A stretch of 64,000 nt of DNA from Yamagishiella unicocca (lineage: Eukaryota; Chlorophyta; Chlorophyceae; Chlamydomonadales; Volvocaceae): the NCBI GenBank assembly GCA_003116995.1, contig BDSL01000011.1, positions 620,001 to 684,000 on the forward strand. The letters run 5' to 3'. Below, piece by piece: positions 52,083-61,318 of this stretch. Position numbers and translations under genes: made by a program. Under the pieces are notes generated by a model. The model ran no database searches and was not told where the DNA came from. It saw only the letters and a list, made by a program, of their open reading frames with translations. The first letter of the stretch is position 1. Every line of letters begins with the position of its first letter.

Positions 52083-55000
52083 ATGCTGTGTCATTGCAGA
52101 TCCGCACGGAGAGTTGGAAGGGCAAGCGCCGTCACGGTTAGAGCCGGTCCGGTCGAAATCGACGAGGACGTAAGTGAATGACCCCAGCTTACGCCACTTA
52201 ACCTATGTATATTGGAGAATACCATTGTCTTGGCGATGCCTGGCCCAAGTTCGAACCCTGAACACACAGCCGTCGTGTCCTCGCGGGGACACACAGCCTC
52301 GACGCTTGCATGAGCACACCCTTGTATGGCACTGTTATCGACGAATACGGGGCCTTCATGCTACCCAGATGATGATGCTTCTCGTTGTGATTGGGCTTTC
52401 CTGGCCCCAGGCTGCCCGGCCTACCCACCCATTACCCCTGTGCATCCCGTGTGCACCGTTCCCATAGCGGACGTTGCACTTAATGCGCGCGGGTTTCGGA
52501 TCGCCATTTACGGTGGCCATAAAGCCCAGTCCTTGAGCCCGTTTGATGTGTCGCTCTGGTGCGCCTGCCTCGGCGTGCACACCTGGATCTCTAAACAGAT
52601 CTGTAGATCCAAACTCCGACCCACACCTCCTGATTACCCTGGGAGTGGACGTGGGAGTCGTGACGCGTGTCCCAGCCGGATCCTTAACCAGACAGCAACA
52701 ACGCACACTCCCCAACCCCTCACCCCACTCCCCGTGTTCGCGGGTTTCTCGCCACCCCCTTTTTGCCCCTGCAGGACCTCATTCAGGGCAAGGACCGCCA
52801 CAAGTGGTACGAGGCCAAGTTCTGCGCTGAGGACCAGCCGTCATGGAACATCGGCCGCTACGTCTCCAGCCAACAGGTGGGGCCCAGGGCGAGAGGGGTG
52901 GGCTGGGCGGCGCGCTTGGTGGAGGGAGGTGTGTATGAGAGGGGTGTTGCAAGGAAAACCCGTGTACGAAAGAAACACCGATTAGAACATACGGGTGGAG
53001 CGCTTGGGGGATTCGAGGAAGACCCGTGGATGCCCGAAGAGCGCTTGGGGGAGGGAGGTGTGTATGAGGGGGAGTGGGGGCCGGGGAAGGAGTCCAAGGA
53101 GATCGGGGAGCTGCTGGCTTCGGAGCAGGACCGACACCACGCACGAGTCTGCTGCCGCAATTTATGCTGGAACCCCGGAGAACCGGGGAGGGAGTTAGAC
53201 TGTTATGGTACAATTATGTGCTGACCCGACCCAGGGGGACGTGCGGGGGCATGTAATTAGGCTGCGCGCTGCAGCAGGAGAGCAACGGCTGCGTAGAGGG
53301 CAGGGCGGAGGCACCGGGTCTGGGCCCATGCCGGTCGGGTGGCGGGGGTCACTGAATTAACTGGTGAGACCTTCTGGGAGCTCCTCATACATGAGGGGAT
53401 CTTAATGGCACACACCGAGGGGAGGGACTGACTCTGGGTTACTCTTACTTGTTGTACGGTGTGCAATCACACGTGGAGGAACGAAAGCCGGCGCGGCTGG
53501 TGATGCCTGGCACGGCCTCCCTACTCGCCACCGCCTCCCCCCCCACATGGACCGTAAAACGGTTTTATACAACCCCCCCTGGACCGCCGTCTTCACCACC
53601 TTGGTTGGTCGGCCGTGGATTCGCGGATTATCTTATATCCCCCTCCCCACCTGTGTCTAGGTGTCCCCCGACTACCGTGCGGTGACGGTGGAGTGCGAGG
53701 TCAGTCGCGAGCGGGTGCCGCTCAAGGCGGCCTTCAAGGGGGCGGGGCAGCGGGCGTCCATGCGGGTCAACAACGGCGTGGAGCGCAACTGCACGAGTGG
53801 GTTGGGGCGGAGGGAGGGCGGAGGAAGGGCGGAGAAAGGGCCGGGGGGGAGGGGCTGGCAATGAAGGGAACCCTACCAAAGGTTGGCAATGAAGGGAACC
53901 CTACCAAAGGTCGTTAATGGCGGGGCGTGAGAGGAGTGGAAGTGGCAGGCGGAGCCTGAATGGGCGGTTTGGACCGAGTCCTGGACGGGCCCGGGCATAG
54001 GGTCAAACCATACCGGACTAGATGTCTCTTTGGCACCTTGGGAGGCCACTCTGTCCTTGGACGTACGTCTGTGCGACCCGTCCCTCGTGCAGCTCTACGT
54101 GTCGATCTCGCCATTCAGACTGTTGAGAACTCTGCCCCCATGCCTGCCCCCACGCCTGCCCCCACGCCTGCCCGCCACAGTCGCCTCGCCTCCCTTCCCA
54201 GAGTCCATCAACACTGAGCCCCTCTTTAAGGTACGGCACCTGCCTGCGGGGACCTCGCCCTGTGGCCGGAATGGGGGCGTTTGGGAACACGGACGAAAAG
54301 CGCGCTGGTGGCTGGCTGCCTGGCTGGCTGGCTGGCTGGGAGCTTCCTTGATCGGGGACTGTAGCTCCGTAGCGGCGGCCAGACTGGACTGTACGGGTCG
54401 CTGTTCCTTGATTGCCCTGTTTCCGCAACCCGCGGCCTGACCCGGTACCCTGCCAAACCACCCCGGCTGGCCGCTGCTCCGCCCTAAAGCGCTACACTCC
54501 CTCTACCGCCGACTCGTAGGTCCGCGGAGACCTCTTCGCGCAAGAGATCAAAGCAGTCAGGGAGCCCATCAGCGTCAAGGTAAGCGGGGGCAGTGCGAGG
54601 GCCGCGGGGGGCCGGGGACAGTGCGAGGACCGCGGGGGGCCTGGGGCAGTGCGAGGGCCGCGGGGGGCCGGGGGCAGTGCGAGGACCGCGGGGGGCCGGG
54701 GACAGTGCGAGGACCGCGGGGGGCCTGGGGCAGTGCGAGGGCCGTGGGGGGCCGGGGGCAGTGCGAGGGCCGCGGGGGGCCGGGGACAGTGCGAGGACCG
54801 CGGGGGGCCTGGGGCAGTGCGAGGGCCGCGGGGGGCCGGGGGCAGTGCGAGGACCGCGGGGGGCCGGGGGCAGTGCGAGGACCGCGGGGGGCCGGGGACA
54901 GTGCGAGGACCGCGGGGGGCCTGGGGCAGTGCGAGGGCCGCGGGGGGCCGGGGGCAGTGCGAGGACCGCGGGGGGCCGGGGGCAGTGCGAGGGCCGCGGG

Positions 55001-57781
55001 GGGGGGGGTGTTTGAGGAGGGCGGGTGGGACTGGCAACACGCGGGGAGGCAAGTAGGCGCAGGGGAGGCTGAAGGGCGCAGGAGGGAGGGGGGGCCACCG
55101 TTGCATCACCTGGCGGCACAGTCCGCCTGTCATGCCTCTGTGGGTGTCACTAGCGACACGCCGTAGTAGGAGGTCGCCCCGCTCCTGTGCATGTGTGGGC
55201 GTCGGCAGGGCGGCCGGTGACTGGGTGCTGCCAGGCTGGTGAGCTGCGCGCCGACCTAATGCGTCCATTGAACCTCCCAAAACCCATACGCCTTTGTTTG
55301 ACCCAGGCCGAACTGACCGTGATGGTGGGCCGCAAGGAGGCCCCCGAGGTGTACAACATGGGCCCTGATGACGTGGTGGAGGTGGGCCCCTTCGTGGGCA
55401 CCGGCATGGACCTGCGCTCCTCGCCGCTCATGGCCATCTACGGCTGCCCCACGGTGAGGGGGTGCGACATGAGTATAATATTGCTGTACTTAGCCGTACA
55501 TCCTGGTCGTGTCGCACCTGGGATGGTGTCGTTTCTCGGCGACAAAAGGGAGGCGAGGGTCGCGGATGAGGCCCACGGTGGATGGTGCTTGGAAGCCACG
55601 GCGACCAGCCGCTGCCCTGCGGCCTCGGGCTCGGTCCCGGTCCGCAGAGGGAAACGATCGCGCGATGAGGAGTGTGGAAAGTACTGTGGCAGTGATCCGG
55701 CCGTGTTGATGTTGGTCGAGGAAGTGCTTGAGGGGCGCGATGGCTAGAAGCAACAAGCAGTGCTGGCTGATGTTGAAGCCCCTGGCGCCCGTCGCGTGCG
55801 GTAGGGCAAGCGCGCTCGTGACGACGATGGAAACCTCCTCGCAAAGCTTGTGCCGACGCTGCTGCCAACAGCACCTCGACGGCCCTCTTTCTCCTCTACC
55901 CTTATACGCTCCCTCACGTCTTTAGATGCAAGCCTGGCCTCCCCCTCGCTTCCCAGCACGCATACCAAAACGTCTGTTCAAAGCCGTTTTTCTCGCATCC
56001 ACGGGTCTTCCTTGAACCCCCCCCCTCGCTTCGCTCCGCACCCCGTCGTGCGCCCAGGTGGTAATATTCGTGGAGGGCAAGGGCATCGCCACCTGCCGCT
56101 CGCTGCTGGAGTCCTCCACCGACGTGCCCAACCTGTCGCTGGAGTTCCGGCGGGACGTCCGGGTGTACTACAAGGTGGGCCGACGGCAGGGTAACCGAGA
56201 TCCGGGGTTCGAACCTGGGTGGCTGCACGCGGGTGAGGGAAGGAAACGCCGACGCCGGTGTAGACCCGCAGCAATGCTGCTCCCTTTTCTCCACCGGCGG
56301 CATTGTCCCCCCGCGGCCCCGCCACTGTTTCACTTGCTGCCCCCGGTCCCTTTCCGCTTTTCCATAGGCGCCCAATGGCGCCAGCCTTGCCTTTAGGGAG
56401 CGCTATGAAAACTGGGAGCAGCGGGGTCCGGTCAAGGTGATCACCACGACCACCTCTTTCCAGGTGCGCCGGCGGGGAGGAGGGACTGGAGAAATGTTTG
56501 TTTGTTACAGACGTAAGGCCCGAAGGCCCTGAACATATACCGCACGGACCTAAGTCAAGAGGTGCCATTGAGGAGTTGGGCGAGGCAGGTGCCGGGGACT
56601 CGCACGGAGGGCACAGAGTGGGAAATCCAACGACATGAAAGATGCAGAAGGAAGCTAGCAGGAAAGGATTTTTGGATGCGGGTGAACTTGGTTTGGCGTC
56701 CAGATTCAGAAACCGGAGGAAGAGCCTTGCCGTGCCGTGGGGCGGGGCGGGGCGGGGCAGGCCTGTGGGCAGGGTAGTGCGTGGCGGCTCACGACATTCG
56801 CCACATACATGATGGGCTCCGCACCGCCACCTCCACCTCCTGACCTCCTCCGCCCGCAGGACGCCTTCGACGACGACGACACGCTCACGTACGACCCGGA
56901 CACCACGGGCGCCATCATCCTGGGTGAGGCGGCCTCGCCTGTCAGCTAGCACCAGCCTGCGGAAGATAGTTGGGCGGCGAGACGGGGGAAGGGCAAGGAG
57001 ACGGGGGAAGGGCAAGGAGACGGGCGAAGGGCAAGGAGACGAGAGAAGGCCAGATGGCCCCAGATCTCAGCGGCCGTCCTCGGGCGCAGCCCGTCGGAAT
57101 GAGCTGCAGACACCCCACCGCTTGCCGCACCATGCTGGCTTCAGTACTTGCACTGTGAAGAAAGGCGGCCGATGGGGCAGCAAGCGCCGCAGCAGGCGGC
57201 TGGCGGTGTGGCTCCAGCGGCTGCTCCCAGTCGGGTTGGCTGCCAGCGCCCTCTACCAGAGCCGTGTCCTACCTTAGAAAAACAAAATAACATATCCCGT
57301 GGCCCCCCTCCGCGGATTCTCATATCAAAACCCCCCATGCTCCGCCATGCCCTAATGTTGCAGTCGGCGGCGACGAGGAGGCGGAGAGGGCAGCTCGGGG
57401 AGTGTGCAAGTAGGTGCAACGAATGCGTGAAGTGTTTCGGCTGGGTTACGCGACGTCTCGGATGTCCTCCCGTCTTAACTTGTTCCCGTGATGTATATCA
57501 CGTGAGCTGCGAAACCTCGCACGCAAAACCCTGACCGACGTTTGGACCCACCGCTGCTGCTGCGCCGTAGGGACGCGGAGATCTACAAGATCCTGACGGA
57601 TACGGTAGAGCAGGCGGCCCCGGTATTCATCGACTCGAACCCCTTCGATGACTGGATGACGAGCAAGGGGGGCAAGCCGCCGCCGAAGAAGGGAAAGCCC
57701 TCCGTCGTGGCAGCGGCAGCAGCGGCGGCGGCGGCAGCGGCAGCAGCAGCGGCGGGTGACACAGCGGTGGCATCCGCGTGA
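52083..57781 (+). CDS. pKIWI502-like ferredoxin-reductase-fold protein, about 11 exons
   Basis: Exons 52083-52169, 52775-52876, 53661-53796, 54022-54230 (or from 54093), 54520-54579, 55307-55453, 56058-56174, 56368-56463, 56860-56923, 57364-57409 and 57571-57781; about 424 aa. The core resembles plastid FNR-like protein pKIWI502: flavin-domain strands with YVSISPF, LTVMVGRKEAPEVYNMGPDD, VVEVGPFVGTGMDL, then nucleotide-domain VVIFVEGKGIATCRSLLES, RRDVRVYYK and FRERYENWEQRGPVKV. The leader (MLCHCRSARRVGRASAVTVR) looks like a plastid transit peptide. The NAD(P)-binding loop, TGSGISP in pKIWI502 as remembered, is EGKGIATC here, so the usual Gly/Pro loop is altered and nucleotide binding is doubtful. 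The C-terminus (NPFDDWMTSKGGKPPPKKGK) ends in poly-Ala. Exon 3/4 borders are the weakest part: 53661-53796 is phase 1, which fits a start at 54022, whereas a start at 54093 needs another donor. Confidence 0.72.
52947..52998 (+). repeat. Dispersed repeat family B, copy 5
   Basis: Reads TTGCAAGGAAAACCCGTGTA, then an AGAAACACCGATTAGAACA end. It is about 70 bases inside the reductase-like gene's intron starting at 52877, in sense. Confidence 0.75.
53011..53040 (+). repeat. Dispersed repeat family B, copy 6
   Basis: Shares GAGGAAGACCCGTGGATGCC with copies 1 and 2. It lies in the same intron as copy 5, in sense. Confidence 0.75.
53611..53650 (+). repeat. Dispersed repeat family C, copy 3
   Basis: Contains CCGTGGATTCGCGGATTATC, ending ten bases before the acceptor at 53660 of the reductase-like gene; pyrimidine-rich strand in sense. 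Confidence 0.8.
53859..53914. repeat. 28-bp tandem duplication in an intron
   Basis: Two copies of GGCAATGAAGGGAACCCTAC followed by CAAAGGTT lie in the reductase-like gene's third intron. Confidence 0.8.
54587..55010. repeat. 28-bp GC-rich minisatellite, about 15 copies, in an intron
   Basis: Units of the type GGCAGTGCGAGGGCCGCGGG plus GGGCCGGG alternate with variants GACAGTGCGAGGACCGCG and GGCCTGG. The array fills most of the left half of the intron 54580-55306. Since 28 is not a multiple of 3 and the unit has no stop in any frame, it makes long false open frames on both strands. Confidence 0.95.
55971..56020 (-). repeat. Dispersed repeat family B, copy 7
   Basis: The reverse complement of the core (GCATCCACGGGTCTTCCTTG) is on the plus strand. 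It ends about 40 bases before the acceptor at 56057 of the reductase-like gene, so the pyrimidine-rich strand is sense here. Confidence 0.75.
57310..57338 (+). repeat. Dispersed repeat family C, copy 4
   Basis: Contains CGCGGATTCTCATATCAAAA, then a run of C. It ends 25 bases before the acceptor at 57363 of the reductase-like gene; pyrimidine-rich strand in sense. Confidence 0.75.
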
Positions 57782-57971
57782 TCGCAGCGGGCCTTATGCG
57801 AGCCTTGAGTCAAGTACGCGGGCAGCGGGCCGCAAAGCCGCTCGGTTTGGCGCTGCGCTGCTCTGCGACTGGGGTGGCACCCAAGCTGGTGCGGGCGGGG
57901 TTTGGGCTGCACTGCAAAGGTGAACGGACCCATGGGTCCGTGGCAGCAATGTGGAGGTGCTAGGTATTCAG

Positions 57972-58079
57972 TACGGGGAGACGCGGGCCGGGCCTGGGCA
58001 TGATGAGTACGGGGAGACGCGGGCCGGCCCTGGGCATGATGAGTACGGGGAGACGCGGGCCGGGCCTGGGCATGATGAG
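57972..58079. repeat. 36-bp tandem repeat, 3 copies
   Basis: Units start TACGGGGAGACGCGGGCCGG and end GGGCATGATGAG; the copies differ at one position. They lie 190 bases past the reductase-like stop codon, probably in the 3'UTR. Confidence 0.92.
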
Positions 58080-59774
58080 TTAGGCGAGGCAGGTGCCGGG
58101 GCCGTCGCGCCGAGTGGGCGCAGGGTTGCGCCGGTTGGCTTCGTAAGCGGCGCTGGAATGTCGTATGATGGAGTCGTACTGCACTGTCGGTTGGCGGTCC
58201 GGCGGTGCGATGGGTGGCGTCATCAATTCGCTGTTGCTTTTCATCGCCCGAAGGCGTGTGCGGGATTCAGGAAAGGAGGGGCACAGGAAGGGGGGGAGTC
58301 CGGGAAAGGAGGCAGCATGGCGTTAGTATAGGGGGCAGCAGGGGTAGGCCGACAGCAAAAACCATGGGGCCCTGACATGGTCTGGAGGAAGGTGTGATGT
58401 GTCTCCTGGGGGCGGGGTTCGTGTACACGGCAAATTAAAACCCGAACACAACACGCAAGTAGCCTGGAGGCGATTTGCGGGTGCCGCCGTGGGTGCTTCG
58501 GCAGTGATGGGCCGTGGCTGCTTCGGCTGTGATGGGCCATGGCGTTCGGGAGAATTCCCGGGAAGGCTAGTGTTGCGGCGGTGGCTGCTATCGTCTTTCG
58601 CGGCTGCAGAGCCGGCCGCACCTGGGCCTCACGCCTGGCGCGGCAGGCTCTGGAGCTGATCCAATCGCCTTTTCAGGGCCTTATCCAATCGTCCTTTGTT
58701 GGGTGGGTCACGTGTCGTACTTTATACATGGTCAGACCGCAGTTCCCGCGAACAGTCCCCGAGGTCGGAAGCGTCTTATTTTAAGAACGGCATCTGTATT
58801 GTGGTGGTACGGACTGGATGTGCGGAACAGCGGGATATTGCGTACGGACGGCGAGTCCGTGGGGTTGGGGGAATGGCTGGCGAGACCGTTTGGGTAGGTT
58901 TCCCTGGCCAGATTGGCCGGGACTCACCTGGGCGGGTGACGCCTCCACCACCACCACCACCCCGTTGCAGGGGCTGTCGAGGGGAAGGCTGGCATGTTCG
59001 AATGACTTGCGCTCTACGGTAGTAGTACACGTTACAGCGGCACTAGGGTATAATCGGGGCAGTAGGAGCGCTGCTTACGGTCACATCGCAAGCACTTATA
59101 CCGTAGGTCGTACGGCTACTGCGTGAAGGCTGGATGCCAAATCAGGCTGGATCCCAACTTGTTTATGATGTTACGGACATGGAAGGCTGTGTGCCTCTAC
59201 ACGCACCATAATCGGCCGATTCGACGAGCGCTCCTGCCGTGCAGCTCAGCAGCGGCAAAGCTATGGAACGCATGCTGCGATACAGGAACAGTGAAGGCGG
59301 ATTCCTGCCCCATCACCGCAGAAAAAATGGCCCAGGAATATTGGGTCTCACGCTTGGCCGCGCACGGCCGTGCAAGGGTCATGGATTGCCTGGTAGGTAC
59401 ATCGCCACCGCATGCATTGATTGATAAGTCAGGCAACGTTAAGCCCCCTCTCTCACCCGTTCACACAATTGCCGGCAAAGGCGGCAGCGAGCAAACCTGT
59501 TTCCTAATTACTTATCCACACTCCAAACATTGTTGTTTTGTTACCCTCCGGCCGCATGCCAACTCACCGGATCACAAACGCTCGCTCTAACCCTCGGCCT
59601 CACTCTAACCTCTGCGCGGCCTCCTCCCCTCCAGCCGCTGCCTGCTCCACCCCTTCACCCAGTCGTTCTACCAACCTCCCACCCCTGCATGACATCTTAT
59701 CTTCAAGCGCTCAGCCCAACCGCCGGGGAACCGTCAACATGCACGTGCCTTACGAACGCATCCCACCCCCACCC

Positions 59775-59812
59775 CGTGGGCCGCGGATTCGCGGATTATC
59801 TTTTACCCCCCG
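59775..59812 (+). repeat. Dispersed repeat family C, copy 5
   Basis: Contains CCGCGGATTCGCGGATTATC and a C-rich end. This is the only B/C copy not inside a modelled intron; it lies just beyond the predicted 3' end of the ferredoxin-like gene. Confidence 0.75.
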
Positions 59813-59853
59813 ACCCCCCACCATAATCCTACTAATACGCTTAAACCGCGTTC

Positions 59854-59858
59854 TTACA
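59854..59858 (-). terminator. TGTAA poly(A) signal of the ferredoxin-like gene
   Basis: TTACA on the plus strand, 56 bases past the minus-strand stop codon at 59914. Confidence 0.5.
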
Positions 59859-59913
59859 CCCATACCAATCTCGCGTCAAGCCCTCCTCACGTCTGTCCAA
59901 CAACTCCAGCCCC

Positions 59914-61004
59914 TCACGTATCCCAGCCGTCCTGCCCCCACACCTGGTCAATCGACATCATGCCCACCTCCACCCGCCCCCAACCTCGCGGCACCCTCGC
60001 CACGCACGCCCGCATCACCACGGGGCTGCCCGACTCATTCCCGTCATCGTGGTATTTGAACAGCTCTACCTCGCACACTCCGCAGGAGCCATGTAGGCAG
60101 CCGGTGGGGATGTCGGCCTGGCAGCGAGATGCAACCTGGGGGTCGGCGAGGAACGTGGGAATGGAGGGAGGTTTTGGTGCAGACGGGCGTGGTAGGGGCG
60201 GGGATCGGCAGGGTGGGTGGCTAATGGGCGGGAGCTGCAAGGAAGAGCCGTGTACGCGAGAAAAATCGTTAAGGACAGACGTTTGGAGATGCATGCTGGA
60301 GGACTAATGGGCGGGGGTGGGAGAGCGAGAAGGGCCTTGCGCTGGGTATGGCGCGGCGCCTCGCATCCGCGCCTTCCTAAACCTCATGCCAAGTTCGGTG
60401 TCAAAGGGATCCCTTCTCACACTCTCCCCGACCGACAGCAGCATTTCGCAGGCCTCGCGGTGCCAAGGGCCTTATCCGCGCATAACTTTACCTCCATGAA
60501 ATCTTCGCCGGGCTTTGCCTGAGTGGAGGTGCCCTCTTGTCTGTAGAGGACGGCAGAGAAAGAGAGGCTTTGTTCAGGCGTGGGTGCATAGGGAAAGGCA
60601 CCAGGAGCAGTGCACGCGTGTGCCAGACCAGGGTCAGGGTGCTGCTGTTGTGACGGCAGCGACCGAACTTGGGGCGCTGAGGGTTGTCAGGGCTGGCGGA
60701 TGGCGCTTCGATTACAGACAGTGACGTGTCCCTTTGCTGCACACCTGAAATAGACGGTCACTACATCGGTCGGCTTCGCAGCGGGCGATGTTGGCGTCGC
60801 CGTTGAGGTTGATGCGACCGTCGTGGTCGTGCTGGTAGCAGCCCCAGGGGTTTCTATGCTGATAGGCGTCGCCGCGATCGGTAGCAGTGGCTGCTGCCAC
60901 CGCGGCCGCTGTTTGTGTTGCTGCAGCGGCGTCGAGTGGGTCGCTCGACTCTGACGCAGGCCGTCGAAAGCGTATGGCGCTCGTGTACATACGCTATGCG
61001 ACAT
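59914..61004 (-). CDS. Plant-type 2Fe-2S ferredoxin-like protein, 3 exons
   Basis: Exons 61004-60745, 60540-60492 and 60135-59914 join in phase (2, then 0) to 176 aa. The fold reads TDVVTVYFR, QEGTSTQAKPGEDFME, VASRCQADIPTG, then the cluster-binding segment CLHGSCGVCEVEL and MRACVARV. The Cys spacing C-x4-C-x2-C-x22-C matches plant-type ferredoxins, so all four ligands are present. Residues 1-75 are Ser/Thr/Ala-rich and basic (MSHSVCTRAPYAFDGLRQSR), consistent with a plastid or mitochondrial transit peptide. This would be an electron carrier, but the partner is unknown and it differs from photosynthetic PetF in sequence around the cluster. Exon 2 is only 49 bases. Divergent from the RF3 gene 315 bases away. 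Confidence 0.85.
60236..60283 (+). repeat. Dispersed repeat family B, copy 8
   Basis: The plus strand reads GCAAGGAAGAGCCGTGTACG, then AAAAATCGTTAAGGACAGAC. The host gene (ferredoxin-like) is on the minus strand, so the pyrimidine-rich complement is sense, about 100 bases before the acceptor at 60136. Confidence 0.75.
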
Positions 61005-61318
61005 TTGTTCGGTTTATTGCACGGAGAACGGCCTTTCCAAACGGGCGTCGGCGACCCTGGTCGGCGACTTGACGACCTGTTCCTTTGTGTGACTATCAGA
61101 GGTTTGCTTGTACTAAATTGTACGCTCTATTATATTCTATCTGCCATCCAGGCGCTATGAGCGTATTCGATGCATTGGACCGGCGCGATGTTGTGGTGGG
61201 CAGAATTTTGGGTTTGTAATTGCTTGAGCGGATTAACTTGCAATCTATTGTTTTATAACACATTCAAACTAAGACATAGATTTGCCCCTTTTGAGTTCCT
61301 GCGTCGCACTCCGTTTCC
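61005..61318. promoter_or_regulatory. Short divergent intergene, ferredoxin-like (-) and RF3 (+)
   Basis: Only 314 bp separate the two start codons. The stretch is visibly AT-rich in places (for example CTATTATATTCTAT at about 61128 and a TTTTATAACAC near 61250), which could hold TATA-like elements for either gene. Confidence 0.5.

Larger units (their letters stand above)
57782..59913. other. 3' flanks between reductase-like and ferredoxin-like genes
   Basis: Holds the reductase-like 3'UTR with a 36-bp tandem repeat (57972-58079), then convergent flank DNA with short frames only, then family C copy 5 and the minus-strand poly(A) signal of the ferredoxin-like gene. Confidence 0.55.

Noticed and set aside
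54492..55280. Long open frames (up to 262 aa) over the 54.6-55.0 kb region
   Set aside because: Produced by the stop-free 28-bp minisatellite in an intron.
56203..56220. GGTTCGAACC B-box-like T-arm on the plus strand
   Set aside because: It pairs as a T-arm, but no D-arm or anticodon arm precedes it; it lies inside an intron of the reductase-like gene.
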